From NCBI GenBank assembly GCA_031266615.1, contig JAISAR010000048.1, positions 1-23,863 of the forward strand: DNA of 23,863 nucleotides, given 5' to 3'. Below the pieces are notes generated by a model. That model made no database searches and was not told where the DNA came from. It saw only the letters and a list, made by a program, of their open reading frames with translations. The DNA comes from Rickettsiales bacterium. GTDB lineage: Bacteria; Pseudomonadota; Alphaproteobacteria; Rickettsiales; Anaplasmataceae. The position numbers and the translations under genes are program-made. Shown one piece after another: positions 7,859 through 14,692 of the stretch. The first letter of the stretch is position 1; every line of letters begins with the position of its first letter.

Positions 7859-7887
7859 TTGACAACCTTTGCCAATATCATTATCAT
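7859..7887 (+). promoter_or_regulatory. Consensus sigma-70 promoter of repeat unit 2
   Basis: TTGACA (7859-7864), 17 nt, TATCAT (7882-7887), after AAAAAAACTAC. One mismatch from the ideal -10. Predicted start near 7894, right at the first hairpin. Confidence 0.75.
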
Positions 7888-7893
7888 AGTACT

Positions 7894-8119
7894 GAAGCTA
7901 TTATTTATCTTCAGTCTGTGCAGATTAAATGACAAAAAAACTTAGTATATCTGGCGTACCATGTTTAAATTTTTGCACTATGTGCACCTCACGTCTTTTT
8001 AAAGCTTCTGGTTTTCAAGCTCAAACGCGCTTATAAGTCGTTTAAAACATAAAAAAACGCCAATATTATAGGATAGATAGTAAATAACTAGCTACCGGGG
8101 TTTCTTTTGCTATTTTTTC
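7894..8119 (+). ncRNA. Candidate small RNA, unit 2
   Basis: Begins at hairpin ACTGAAG/CTTCAGT (7891-7915), followed by the box TCTGTGCAGA (7915-7924) and the hairpin TGCAC-TAT-GTGCA (7974-7986). The first roughly 125 nt are near-identical to unit 5. The 3' end is a guess: the first long T-rich stretch, after CGGGG at 8096-8100, ends near 8119; an end nearer 8010 is equally possible. A 35-codon ORF (7929-8036) lies inside; see the findings for why I lean to RNA rather than peptide. Confidence 0.5.
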
Positions 8120-8300
8120 TGTTTAGTAAATTTTTTAAACGTTTGCAGCTAAGGTTAGTTGCATTAAAAAGCAGCTAAGTCGCATTCATCAAGCGTTTAG
8201 AATAAAAAAAACGCCGATATTTCGACACAAAAGTAAATAACTAGCCGCCACGGGGCTTCTTTTGCTTTTTTTCTCGCTTGGTAAATTTCTTAATACTTAT
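8049..8300. repeat. Two copies of a 3' element (aacgcc ... cgggg-T-tract)
   Basis: Copy A (8049-8150) and copy B (8207-8300) share A-tract plus ACGCC, then GTAAATAACTAGC, then CGGGG, then TTCTTTTGC and a T-tract, then GTAAATTT. The same pair, in the same order, occurs at about 18322-18410 and 18530-18600, so a longer block was duplicated between the two intergenic regions. Confidence 0.6.
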
Positions 8301-8318
8301 AACTAAAGTAGTATCCTG

Positions 8319-8366
8319 GATCCCAGTGTCCGCTACTTGGATAACAAGAAAAGGAAGCACTGGAAT
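8319..8366. repeat. Degenerate Wolbachia-type palindromic repeat
   Basis: CCAGTG (8323-8328) and CACTGG (8358-8363) are the arms, with the interior GTGTCCGCTACTTGGATAAC resembling the common Wolbachia repeat that reads ...CAGCTACTTGGATGAC. The same arms recur at 10798-10821. Confidence 0.55.
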
Positions 8367-8444
8367 AACGCCCTACTCTACTGGGCTATTTGAATAACAT
8401 CCTTAGTAGGCTCAAACCACAACGTTTGCACAGCTATGCCCCAG

Positions 8445-8470
8445 AGGGCCAGGGCTTTTGCCCCGGCCTT
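8445..8470. repeat. GC-rich hairpin
   Basis: AGGGCC and GGCCTT with an inner GGGC-TTTT-GCCC form a stem of about 10 bp with one A/C mismatch. It is strikingly GC-rich against its surroundings. It lies about 35 nt beyond the stop of the 636-aa gene (minus strand). No U-run follows on either strand, so a simple terminator is doubtful. Confidence 0.45.
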
Positions 8471-8505
8471 GGTTATGGTGGTGAATTAAATACAAATTAA
8501 TAAAC

Positions 8506-10416
8506 TTACTTAAATATTCCCACTAACCATTTAGCCACATGTACAGAACCCATACCTGAGAATGGTTTAGCAGGAGGTTCACTACCAGCCCTTTGTGATG
8601 GTGACGATTCTGATGAGCTATCTCCTTCAACCCCAATAACAGTACCAACTGATGTATTGGAAGAAGAACTATTGAGCGACGACATACTTCTTGATGAAGC
8701 CCGTGAAGGACAATCGCGATCAAGCTTACGTTTATCGTCAGACTTTATAGTATCAAGTTCTTGCGGAGAATCCTGACGACTTTCCATAATATGCATATAA
8801 AAAGGATTCTGAGGATTTCCCATAACACGCACAGGAGGTGGACCCATTGGGCGGCCTATCACTTTTGAAGCATGATCTTTAGAATCACTGGTAGGAAGTT
8901 CTTGTGAAGAATACACACCACTATCATCTGTTTGACCCATTCCACTTGCAGGCCGCGATTCATCCGATTCAGAAGAAAGAGCACTATCTTCAGAAACACC
9001 GGAAAGATTACGTCCATCACTATTACGCCTTTCTTTTATTCTTTCAGCATCTAACAGATCTCTAGTATTTACAGGTTGTGATGGACCTGGCTCAAAAGGT
9101 AAATTACTACCCTGCCCAGACATTGAAGGGCCAGGGTTATTCTTTGTATCAACTACTCCAGGAACAGCTACCCTCGTTCCCCCTGTCTCCTGCTCCTGGT
9201 GGTGAGGCAGAGGCACTGGAAAAGACACTGAAGAAACGTGCCTGGGAGACTCCATATCTACTCTTGAACTTGGCCCAAGATCAGCTGCAAATTCAAAATG
9301 TCTAGTTCTTTCATTATACGCAATCGGATACTGCATAATTTCAGGAAGTAACTGAGCAATTCCTTTATTAGAGATAGCGTAAACCGGGTTTTTACAATTA
9401 GTAACGTCTGGATCTACAGTCTTACCTTTGATATTACATAGAAAATTATTATGTTTTATATTAATTGTATACATATCCCCGTGTTTTAAAGATTCAAGCT
9501 GACCATTACATGTTTTTACTAAAGGTATCAGAACAAAATTATTACCATCCTCTATTTCCTTTTTGTCGGTAAAAATATCATATCCATAAGCATCAACGAA
9601 TTTTCCTGTGTGTTTAAAAATTAGGCTGCTAAAAACATCTTTTAAATTTTCAACTTTAGAATCTTCCTCGCCTGGAGTTCTAAAATCAAACGCTGCTTCT
9701 TTTTTAACATATTCTGCTACACTCCTAACTACCGTATCATTAATATCCTTCTTAATATACAAAATATCATCTTTATAATGATAAAAATCCGAGTTCTTAA
9801 GACCACACTTTCTTAATCTTGAGTTAAATTCTTGAATATACATCTCCTTAAACAATTCAAAAGTCTCTGAATCATACCCCTCCCTTTCAAGGTACTTACC
9901 GTCAAAAGCTATACAGTACAGATAGTCTTTCTTCAAAAGATTAGATTCATCGAATGCTCCTATTCTAACAGTGCGTCTTGCCCACTCATGACCTTCTTCC
10001 GCCGTTATTCCTACTTCTTTTTCCAAAAGTGCAATCACTTTCAATTTTACAGCCCTCCTAAACTCATTAACTAAATGTATCTTCAAGTTATGGATTACTT
10101 CCTTGTTCGCAGAATCTGCAAGCTTTACTTTCATCACACCCTTTATACCACTTTCTTTCTTACTAGGATTGGCACTCAAAACAAATGGAAAACAGCTTAA
10201 GTTATAATATTCACTTGCCACCTCTCTAGTACTATAGTGTTGCTTTATTATCTCCCCTCCTACCTGCTGTAGATATCTTGCTACGTCAGTGCCCTTAGCA
10301 AATAAACCAACAACCTTTTGACCGTCTACAGTAAAATCAGTATTCACTCTATCACAAAAATAATTATTTAAGTTAAACGCATTAACCAGATCTACTACAA
10401 AATTACTCTTAGGCAT
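8506..10416 (-). CDS. Orphan protein with Ser/Pro-rich disordered C-terminus
   Basis: I do not recognise this 636-aa protein. Residues 1-380 look globular and mixed alpha/beta; residues about 385-636 are low-complexity, rich in Ser, Pro, Gly, Asp and Glu, with Ser runs near 575-605, and end in a short hydrophobic VAKWLVGIFK. There is no signal peptide or clear transmembrane helix. The start is firm: GGGAGGGGG lies just before the ATG on the minus strand. It follows the 62-aa gene by 34 nt, and both have strong G-rich ribosome-binding sites, so they form a two-gene unit. The architecture (folded N-half, disordered tail, no export signal) would fit a type IV secreted effector, but that is inference. 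Confidence 0.85.
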   Translation of the reverse strand: MPKSNFVVDLVNAFNLNNYFCDRVNTDFTVDGQKVVGLFAKGTDVARYLQQVGGEIIKQHYSTREVASEYYNLSCFPFVLSANPSKKESGIKGVMKVKLADSANKEVIHNLKIHLVNEFRRAVKLKVIALLEKEVGITAEEGHEWARRTVRIGAFDESNLLKKDYLYCIAFDGKYLEREGYDSETFELFKEMYIQEFNSRLRKCGLKNSDFYHYKDDILYIKKDINDTVVRSVAEYVKKEAAFDFRTPGEEDSKVENLKDVFSSLIFKHTGKFVDAYGYDIFTDKKEIEDGNNFVLIPLVKTCNGQLESLKHGDMYTINIKHNNFLCNIKGKTVDPDVTNCKNPVYAISNKGIAQLLPEIMQYPIAYNERTRHFEFAADLGPSSRVDMESPRHVSSVSFPVPLPHHQEQETGGTRVAVPGVVDTKNNPGPSMSGQGSNLPFEPGPSQPVNTRDLLDAERIKERRNSDGRNLSGVSEDSALSSESDESRPASGMGQTDDSGVYSSQELPTSDSKDHASKVIGRPMGPPPVRVMGNPQNPFYMHIMESRQDSPQELDTIKSDDKRKLDRDCPSRASSRSMSSLNSSSSNTSVGTVIGVEGDSSSESSPSQRAGSEPPAKPFSGMGSVHVAKWLVGIFK

Positions 10417-10450
10417 AACCCCCTCCCACTAAAATTGTTACTAAACAACA

Positions 10451-10639
10451 TTACTTGTTTTTGTCTTTACCTTTACTACTACTGGCACTAGCAGAACTGC
10501 TACTACCTAGTTGTGTGTTAGGCTTGCTATTTGCACGTTCCCACTCTGCTCTGTTTTTCTCCTTGTTAGGACCAACCCACTCAACCTTTTTATGCGAAGG
10601 CCATATATTGCCACCTTCATTATCTTTGCTACCATGCAT
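10451..10639 (-). CDS. Small orphan protein, 62 aa
   Basis: Unrecognised. It is highly polar, with a Trp/Lys-rich middle (WPSHKKVEWVGPNKEKNRAE, 13-32) and a Ser/Ala then Lys/Asp tail. It is supported as a gene by GGGGG 5-6 nt before its ATG, a promoter at 10670-10698, and its position 34 nt ahead of the 636-aa gene on the same strand. It could be a chaperone or regulatory partner of that protein, or an unrelated small basic protein; nothing in the sequence decides. Confidence 0.65.
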   Translation of the reverse strand: MHGSKDNEGGNIWPSHKKVEWVGPNKEKNRAEWERANSKPNTQLGSSSSASASSSKGKDKNK

Positions 10640-10669
10640 ATTAACCCCCAGTAAAAATATTATGTAATT

Positions 10670-10698
10670 AGTATACTACAAGTAAATTATCAATGCAA
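10670..10698 (-). promoter_or_regulatory. Promoter of the two-gene orphan unit
   Basis: On the minus strand TTGCAT (10698-10693), 17 nt, TATACT (10675-10670). The -10 matches 5 of 6 and the -35 only 3 of 6. It lies about 30 nt before the 62-aa gene. Confidence 0.5.
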
Positions 10699-10752
10699 AT
10701 ACTTTTTTATATTTTTTTTCAAAAATTTTTATCCGTTTTTTTATACTCCCAG

Positions 10753-10775
10753 ATTCCAGCGTCACGCGCTGGAAT
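10753..10775. repeat. Wolbachia-type palindromic repeat, 9-bp stem
   Basis: ATTCCAGCG (10753-10761) and CGCTGGAAT (10767-10775) are perfect arms around TCACG, followed by GACAA. The half-sequence GCTGGAATGA recurs at about 10834 and 10858. Confidence 0.7.
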
Positions 10776-10797
10776 GACAAGGAACCTATGCACCTAG

Positions 10798-10821
10798 ATC
10801 CCAGTGTCGGAGCACTGGGAT
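10798..10821. repeat. Wolbachia-type palindromic repeat, second form
   Basis: ATCCCAGTG (10798-10806) and CACTGGGAT (10813-10821) are perfect 9-nt arms around TCGGAG, followed by GACA. A degenerate copy lies at 8319-8366. Lying between two minus-strand transcription units, it may also act as a terminator. Confidence 0.7.
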
Positions 10822-10953
10822 GACATAAAGAGGTGCTGGAATGACAAAAAAAGAAGCGCTGGAATGAAATCATCCTTTGTCATACAAATAACCCATAGAA
10901 TGTTATAATTTATCAAGACATCTCTATTGTCTTCTCATCTTTTCCTATTGATT

Positions 10954-12504
10954 TCACATGCTCCTCGATGATACTTCTTCTTGTGCCTTTCCTATTGATT
11001 CTACATGATTATTAATTTTTACACTACTACATTCACTTTTTGGTTGAGGTTCATTTTTAGCACTAACATGAGACTTTCCATTAGTTTCCGCTGGAACTTG
11101 AAAATGACCAATTGGATAATCGTGCTTGGTAGATGCTTCAGCACATTTTTTTCTGGCGTTCCTTTCAGCAACTTTTGCTGCAAGCTTAGCGCAAAGGTTG
11201 TCTGTTTCATGCCCACCAGATGCTTCAGTGCATTCTCTTTGGACATTCCTTTGGGCAACTTTTTCTCTAAGTTTAGCGCCAAGGTTATCCGTTTTATGCC
11301 CACCAGTAGACTTGGACTCTTTTTCACTGACACTGCTAGTAACACTATATTCATTAGTGGGCATAGCTTTCTCTCCATTAATACCTTCAACACTTTCACT
11401 TAAATTCCTGTTGCGACCAGCAGATACTCCTGTGTCTTCAAGATTAAATTTCATCCTAGGCACTTTCCCCGGCGCTTTTGGTGCAGCTACTGGTCTTGGT
11501 GCTGGCTGTTTCGCTTGCTTATTTTCCTGCCCTTGTTTTTCTTTCACTTCTTGTTTTGGTACCACACTATTTCCCTTATTCATATCATCTTTGTGCACAG
11601 GATGCATCAGATTTTTCAGGGAAGCTGATAAAAGATCAAGCTCTTGTTTGGTCAGAGTGATTGGTTTGGCAACCCCAGATGAAAAATCAAAGAGAGAGAC
11701 TGGAACAGTAGGCTTTTCTTTTGAATCCACTTTTATTTCCATAATTTCATGGACTTCTTTAGTTGCTTCTTTTTCTTTCGCTGATGTTTTTTCTTTTCCT
11801 TCTTCTTTGGTTGTTTCTACTAAAGCTGTGAGCTTAACTGAAAAGAGCTCAGCAAACATTGTAACAACCACACCAGCTGCAAAAATTTGAAGCTTTAATT
11901 TCAGATCACGAAGAGCCTCGAGGCGCTCCAAAATTGCTGCCTCCTCTTCTGGGGATAAACTACCGCCGAACAATCTCTCAAATAATTTTTCTATCTCCTG
12001 ATCGAGCTTTTGCTGGAAACTCAAATCGCAAGAGAAGATTGCCTTGATTAGCTTATTAAATTTATCCCGTAAAAACTTTATGACTGCTGCAACCCACTCT
12101 TGCTTTTCTTCTTCTTCGCGTTTTTTTATCATCCTGTAGACTTGCGGATCTGTCTCTACTCCAAGCTCGCTATCCATGAAGTTGAAAAATTTAAAAAGCC
12201 TCGCCAGCAAACCATCTATACCACTTGTAAAATTTTCCTCATTTTCTGCAGCACTCAGCTCGACATAGGATAGGATGTTATCGACTCTGCCAGAAGCTTC
12301 CTGCTCAAATTCGAGTTTAAGTTTCTCGTGCTCGACCTCTGCTTGTCTTAATTTATTAAGAATTTTCTGTCTAGCAAGCTCGTCTGCAGCTCCTTGGATT
12401 TCTTGCAACTCCGCCTGTGAGGCTAAGTCTGCTTCTCTAATCTGAGCTCTAAAGAGTGCGTTTTCGTCGTTTGAAAAATTATCAGTCATATCTTTGCCTT
12501 CCAT
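10954..12504 (-). CDS. Orphan coiled-coil protein with C-terminal 29-residue repeats
   Basis: Unrecognised, 516 aa. Residues about 15-75 are strongly charged and helical (coiled coil); about 120-205 are again helical and charged; 206-226 (QIFAAGVVVTMFAELFSVKLT) is the only membrane-like segment; 230-380 is Lys/Glu/Pro-rich and probably unfolded. Two 29-residue repeats follow at 401-429 and 430-458, beginning GGHKTDNL and GGHETDNL, with 19 of 29 positions identical. The true start is likely Met6 (12489): GGAAGG lies 7 nt before it, while Met1 has only a weak AGG. A promoter is visible at 12543-12571. Possible membrane-associated or secreted effector; inference only. Confidence 0.85.
   Translation of the reverse strand: MEGKDMTDNFSNDENALFRAQIREADLASQAELQEIQGAADELARQKILNKLRQAEVEHEKLKLEFEQEASGRVDNILSYVELSAAENEENFTSGIDGLLARLFKFFNFMDSELGVETDPQVYRMIKKREEEEKQEWVAAVIKFLRDKFNKLIKAIFSCDLSFQQKLDQEIEKLFERLFGGSLSPEEEAAILERLEALRDLKLKLQIFAAGVVVTMFAELFSVKLTALVETTKEEGKEKTSAKEKEATKEVHEIMEIKVDSKEKPTVPVSLFDFSSGVAKPITLTKQELDLLSASLKNLMHPVHKDDMNKGNSVVPKQEVKEKQGQENKQAKQPAPRPVAAPKAPGKVPRMKFNLEDTGVSAGRNRNLSESVEGINGEKAMPTNEYSVTSSVSEKESKSTGGHKTDNLGAKLREKVAQRNVQRECTEASGGHETDNLCAKLAAKVAERNARKKCAEASTKHDYPIGHFQVPAETNGKSHVSAKNEPQPKSECSSVKINNHVESIGKAQEEVSSRSM
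11131..11304 (-). repeat. Tandem 87-nt coding repeat (two units)
   Basis: Encodes residues 401-429 (11304-11218) and 430-458 (11217-11131) of the 516-aa protein. Units are in frame and equal in length. The key shared residues are GGH.TDNL.AKL..KVA.RN and C.EAS. Confidence 0.75.
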
Positions 12505-12542
12505 AATTAAAGCCTATAATTCAATTTTACATCACCAAATAT

Positions 12543-12571
12543 TTAATAAGTCTTAATCGTTAAGTTGTAAA
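12543..12571 (-). promoter_or_regulatory. Promoter of the 516-aa orphan gene
   Basis: On the minus strand TTTACA (12571-12566), 17 nt, TATTAA (12548-12543). The -35 matches 5 of 6 and the -10 4 of 6. The start point would be near 12536, giving a 30-45-nt leader. Confidence 0.4.
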
Positions 12572-12787
12572 TAGTTTTTTATAAACTTTTATGTTATGTA
12601 TATTATAACATACATTGTACAACCTTTCAATAATATCTTCTCTATTTATTTCGGGATTTTCAACCTGTTTTAACGTCTGTCCCTTTAAATTTATCCTTGT
12701 GAGCATTGATTTTTCCCCAGCTATTGCTTTTCCTTTTTTCTTTGTTAAGTATTTGATATTGTATCTATTATAGCCTGCTATGGGACA
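12560..12787 (-). pseudogene. Possible gene remnant, about 75 codons
   Basis: On the minus strand a frame is open from 12787 to the stop at 12560, in AT-rich DNA where stops should be frequent. The translation looks protein-like, with Lys-rich KYLTKKKGKAIAGEKSML followed by RINLKGQTLKQVENPEINRE. The only ATG (12706) gives 48 residues and has no clear ribosome-binding site. I think it is the 3' end of a lost gene, or a very small real one; family not recognised. Confidence 0.35.
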
Positions 12788-13042
12788 TTATGCAAACACA
12801 TTTTTGCTTGCTGCAAAACCCACCCGCAAAACCTTGCCCAGAGCGGCTTTTGGCTGACACCTTTAACGAAAAATTTACTAATTGGACTCGTTATTTTATG
12901 GCTTGATCAATGGTTGTATTATCTAGGTTTTTAATAAGATGTGTTAATAAATTAGCAATGATTCATTCGAGAAAAGATAAAGCAGCGCAAACAACTTCAA
13001 GTGTCAGCTAGTTGGATAGGGATAGGGATGATAAGAAAGGGG

Positions 13043-13585
13043 TTACTTATCGTTTATGTCTTCTTGCTCTGCAGCCTGACTCTCTTGTTGCTGTGACTTT
13101 TGGCTTTGTAACTTTACCTGTCTTAACTCATGCGCATCTGTTTCTGACCTTACAACATGAACAGTGATTGGTACCACTACTTCACTGTGAAACTCCATAT
13201 CCACTTGATATTCACCTAAGTTTCTTATTTTTGCTCCATTAAAGGATATTTTACGGTGATCAATTTCACACTCCTGCAGCAAAGATTTCGCAATTTCTCT
13301 TGTTGTTACAGAACCAAAAATTTTGCCATCCTCGGAAGCTTGCTTTACTAACACCACAAACTTACCAGCAAGAGACGCTGCTAGCTCTTTTGCCAAATTC
13401 AATTTTCTTATGTTCTCCTCTTCTAAAAAGGAACGCTGCTCCTCCAGTTTTGCTATACTCTCCTTAGTAGCTTTAACCGCCTTCTTTTGTGGAAAAAGAA
13501 AATTGCGTGCATAGCCAGGCTTTACCTTCACAATTTCGCCTAACTTACCAAGAGTCCTTATATTTTCCTTTAAAATTACTAACAT
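13043..13585 (-). CDS. rplI: 50S ribosomal protein L9
   Basis: L9 binds 23S rRNA near the L1 stalk. The N-terminal domain is typical (MLVILKENIRTLGKLGEIV, GYARNFLFPQKKA at 24-36), then the long connecting helix (about 40-75) and the C-terminal domain with EDGKIFGSVTTREIA (about 85-99). Its 180 aa exceed the usual about 150 because of a Gln/Glu/Ser-rich tail from about 158. It is the last of rpsF-rpsR-rplI; it starts 7 nt after rpsR. No terminator hairpin is obvious behind it. Confidence 0.96.
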   Translation of the reverse strand: MLVILKENIRTLGKLGEIVKVKPGYARNFLFPQKKAVKATKESIAKLEEQRSFLEEENIRKLNLAKELAASLAGKFVVLVKQASEDGKIFGSVTTREIAKSLLQECEIDHRKISFNGAKIRNLGEYQVDMEFHSEVVVPITVHVVRSETDAHELRQVKLQSQKSQQQESQAAEQEDINDK

Positions 13586-13592
13586 AAATTAC

Positions 13593-13868
13593 CTAAACTT
13601 TTTTAGTACAGTAAGGAATACGAGATAAAAAACGTGCCCTTATGATTTCTAAGCGCAATTTCCTCTGTTTTTTTGCACACACACCTGTTAATCTTCTAGG
13701 TAATATTCTACCATAGTCAGAGACATATTTGGATAATAAATCCGTATTCTTATAATCTATTTCTTCATCTCCCAGCGCAGCAAGAGGACAAACTTTAGAA
13801 CGCCTAAACCCAGTCCTGTTATTTACAGATACATAAGAATCATTAAAATTACTTCGTTTTCTTGTCAT
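13593..13868 (-). CDS. rpsR: 30S ribosomal protein S18
   Basis: S18 pairs with S6 on the platform of the small subunit. 91 aa with CPLAALGDEEIDYKNTDLL (27-45), YVSDYGRILPRRLTGVCAKK (48-67) and QRKLRLEIIRARFLSRIPY (68-86), all family hallmarks. Its ATG overlaps the rpsF stop by one base (TAATG on the minus strand), so translation is coupled to S6, its binding partner. Confidence 0.97.
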   Translation of the reverse strand: MTRKRSNFNDSYVSVNNRTGFRRSKVCPLAALGDEEIDYKNTDLLSKYVSDYGRILPRRLTGVCAKKQRKLRLEIIRARFLSRIPYCTKKV

Positions 13869-14644
13869 TATGCGCTTTGCTCCTCAATTTGTTTATTCAT
13901 CATATGAGATTTACCTTCAAAAAATTTATTAACCCGAACAGACAAGTGGCGAATGATATTTTCGTTAAGCTTTACTCTACGCACAAATTCATCCATAATG
14001 CTCGAAGTAGAACTCACGCACATTATACAATAATGACCACTCTTCATCTTATTTATCGGATATGCGAAGTCTAATAGACCCCAATATTCATACTTTATCA
14101 ATCCTGAAGCTTCAACATTTCCTAAAAGCGCCTCTAATGCTTTACTCAATCGATTTTGGTCTGTTACTTTGGAACTTGTTAAAACCTCCTGAAAAATCTT
14201 TACTAGATGCTCTGAAATATTTTCCTTTAAAGTATTTATTGTATTGCGAATAAATGCACTCTTAGCAACCTGCTTACCACCCTCTGGAAGTTTTATAAAA
14301 TCTTGTGTTATTCCCAGGCCTTCCAGGTCATTTTTCAATTCTTTGCTAATTTTCAACTTTACTTCTTTCAAATTTGAAAGATCTTTTTCTAATTCGACCC
14401 ATAAAATTTTTGCAAAACCTTCCAAAAAATTAGAATAATCAACTAAACTTTCTTGAATGGCCTTAGGCCGTATTTCCAATTCTTGCTTTGTAAGCTTGTT
14501 CTCCTCCAGAAGGCCCTTGACTTTCTGAAAAATAACATCTGCTTTAATGTTCCTCAATAAAACACCTAGCTCTTGGACCATTTCTTCTACTTCTTGCTGT
14601 AATAAGCCCTGTTGTGCTATAAAAGTAAATTCATAAAGATTCAC
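13868..14644 (-). CDS. rpsF: 30S ribosomal protein S6 with a large internal insertion
   Basis: S6 forms a dimer with S18 on 16S rRNA. The first beta strand (YEFTFIAQQGL, 4-14) and the second half (GLIKYEYWGLLDFAYPINKM, 181-200; GHYCIMCVSSTSSIMDEF, 203-220; LNENIIRHLSVRV, 226-238) are clear S6 sequence. The protein is 258 aa where E. coli S6 is about 131-135: the conserved Trp of the YWG motif is residue 188 here and about 42 there. About 145 residues, rich in Lys, Glu and Leu and predicted helical, are therefore inserted near helix 1. The start is GTG at 14644 with AAAGGAAA 5 nt upstream. Frame is intact throughout, so it is not an assembly break within the frame. Confidence 0.93.
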   Translation of the reverse strand: MNLYEFTFIAQQGLLQQEVEEMVQELGVLLRNIKADVIFQKVKGLLEENKLTKQELEIRPKAIQESLVDYSNFLEGFAKILWVELEKDLSNLKEVKLKISKELKNDLEGLGITQDFIKLPEGGKQVAKSAFIRNTINTLKENISEHLVKIFQEVLTSSKVTDQNRLSKALEALLGNVEASGLIKYEYWGLLDFAYPINKMKSGHYCIMCVSSTSSIMDEFVRRVKLNENIIRHLSVRVNKFFEGKSHMMNKQIEEQSA

Positions 14645-14692
14645 TATACTTTCCTTTAATACCGATTAAATATTTCATTATATAAAGCTTTT

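Larger units (their letters stand above)
7688..8505. other. 818-nt gene-free region after rpoD
   Basis: It holds, in order, the nested repeats after rpoD, sRNA unit 2 with its promoter, two copies of a 3' element (aacgcc ... gtaaataactagc ... cgggg plus T-tracts), a degenerate Wolbachia-type palindrome and a GC-rich hairpin. I see no supportable gene of ordinary length in it. Confidence 0.7.
10640..10953. other. 314-nt region with palindromic repeats and a promoter
   Basis: Lies between the 516-aa gene and the 62-aa gene. It holds the cluster of palindromic repeats (10753-10870) and the promoter at 10670-10698. No gene seen. Confidence 0.6.
12505..13042. other. 538-nt gene-poor region
   Basis: Contains the promoter of the 516-aa gene, a decayed reading frame (12560-12787), and at about 13000-13025 a fragment (GTGTCAGCTAGTTGGATA) like the Wolbachia palindromic repeat. 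The rest shows nothing I can assign. Confidence 0.55.

Noticed and set aside
7671..7865. 64-aa minus-strand frame behind rpoD
   Set aside because: It covers the inverted repeats and overlaps the rpoD 3' end; no ribosome-binding site and no family likeness.
8049..8300. Possible CRISPR array or tandem repeats
   Set aside because: Only two diverged copies about 155 nt apart, with no regular repeat-spacer pattern and no cas genes.
8401..8480. tRNA or other known structured RNA at the GC-rich hairpin
   Set aside because: No cloverleaf, TTCGA-type T-loop or CCA end, and no fit to tmRNA or signal-recognition RNA landmarks.
9078..9305. 75-aa plus-strand frame
   Set aside because: It lies wholly inside the 636-aa gene on the other strand, with no ribosome-binding site or family likeness.
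11126..11890. 254-aa plus-strand frame
   Set aside because: Antisense shadow of the repeat-bearing 516-aa gene; its length follows from the Lys/Glu-rich codons of the real gene.
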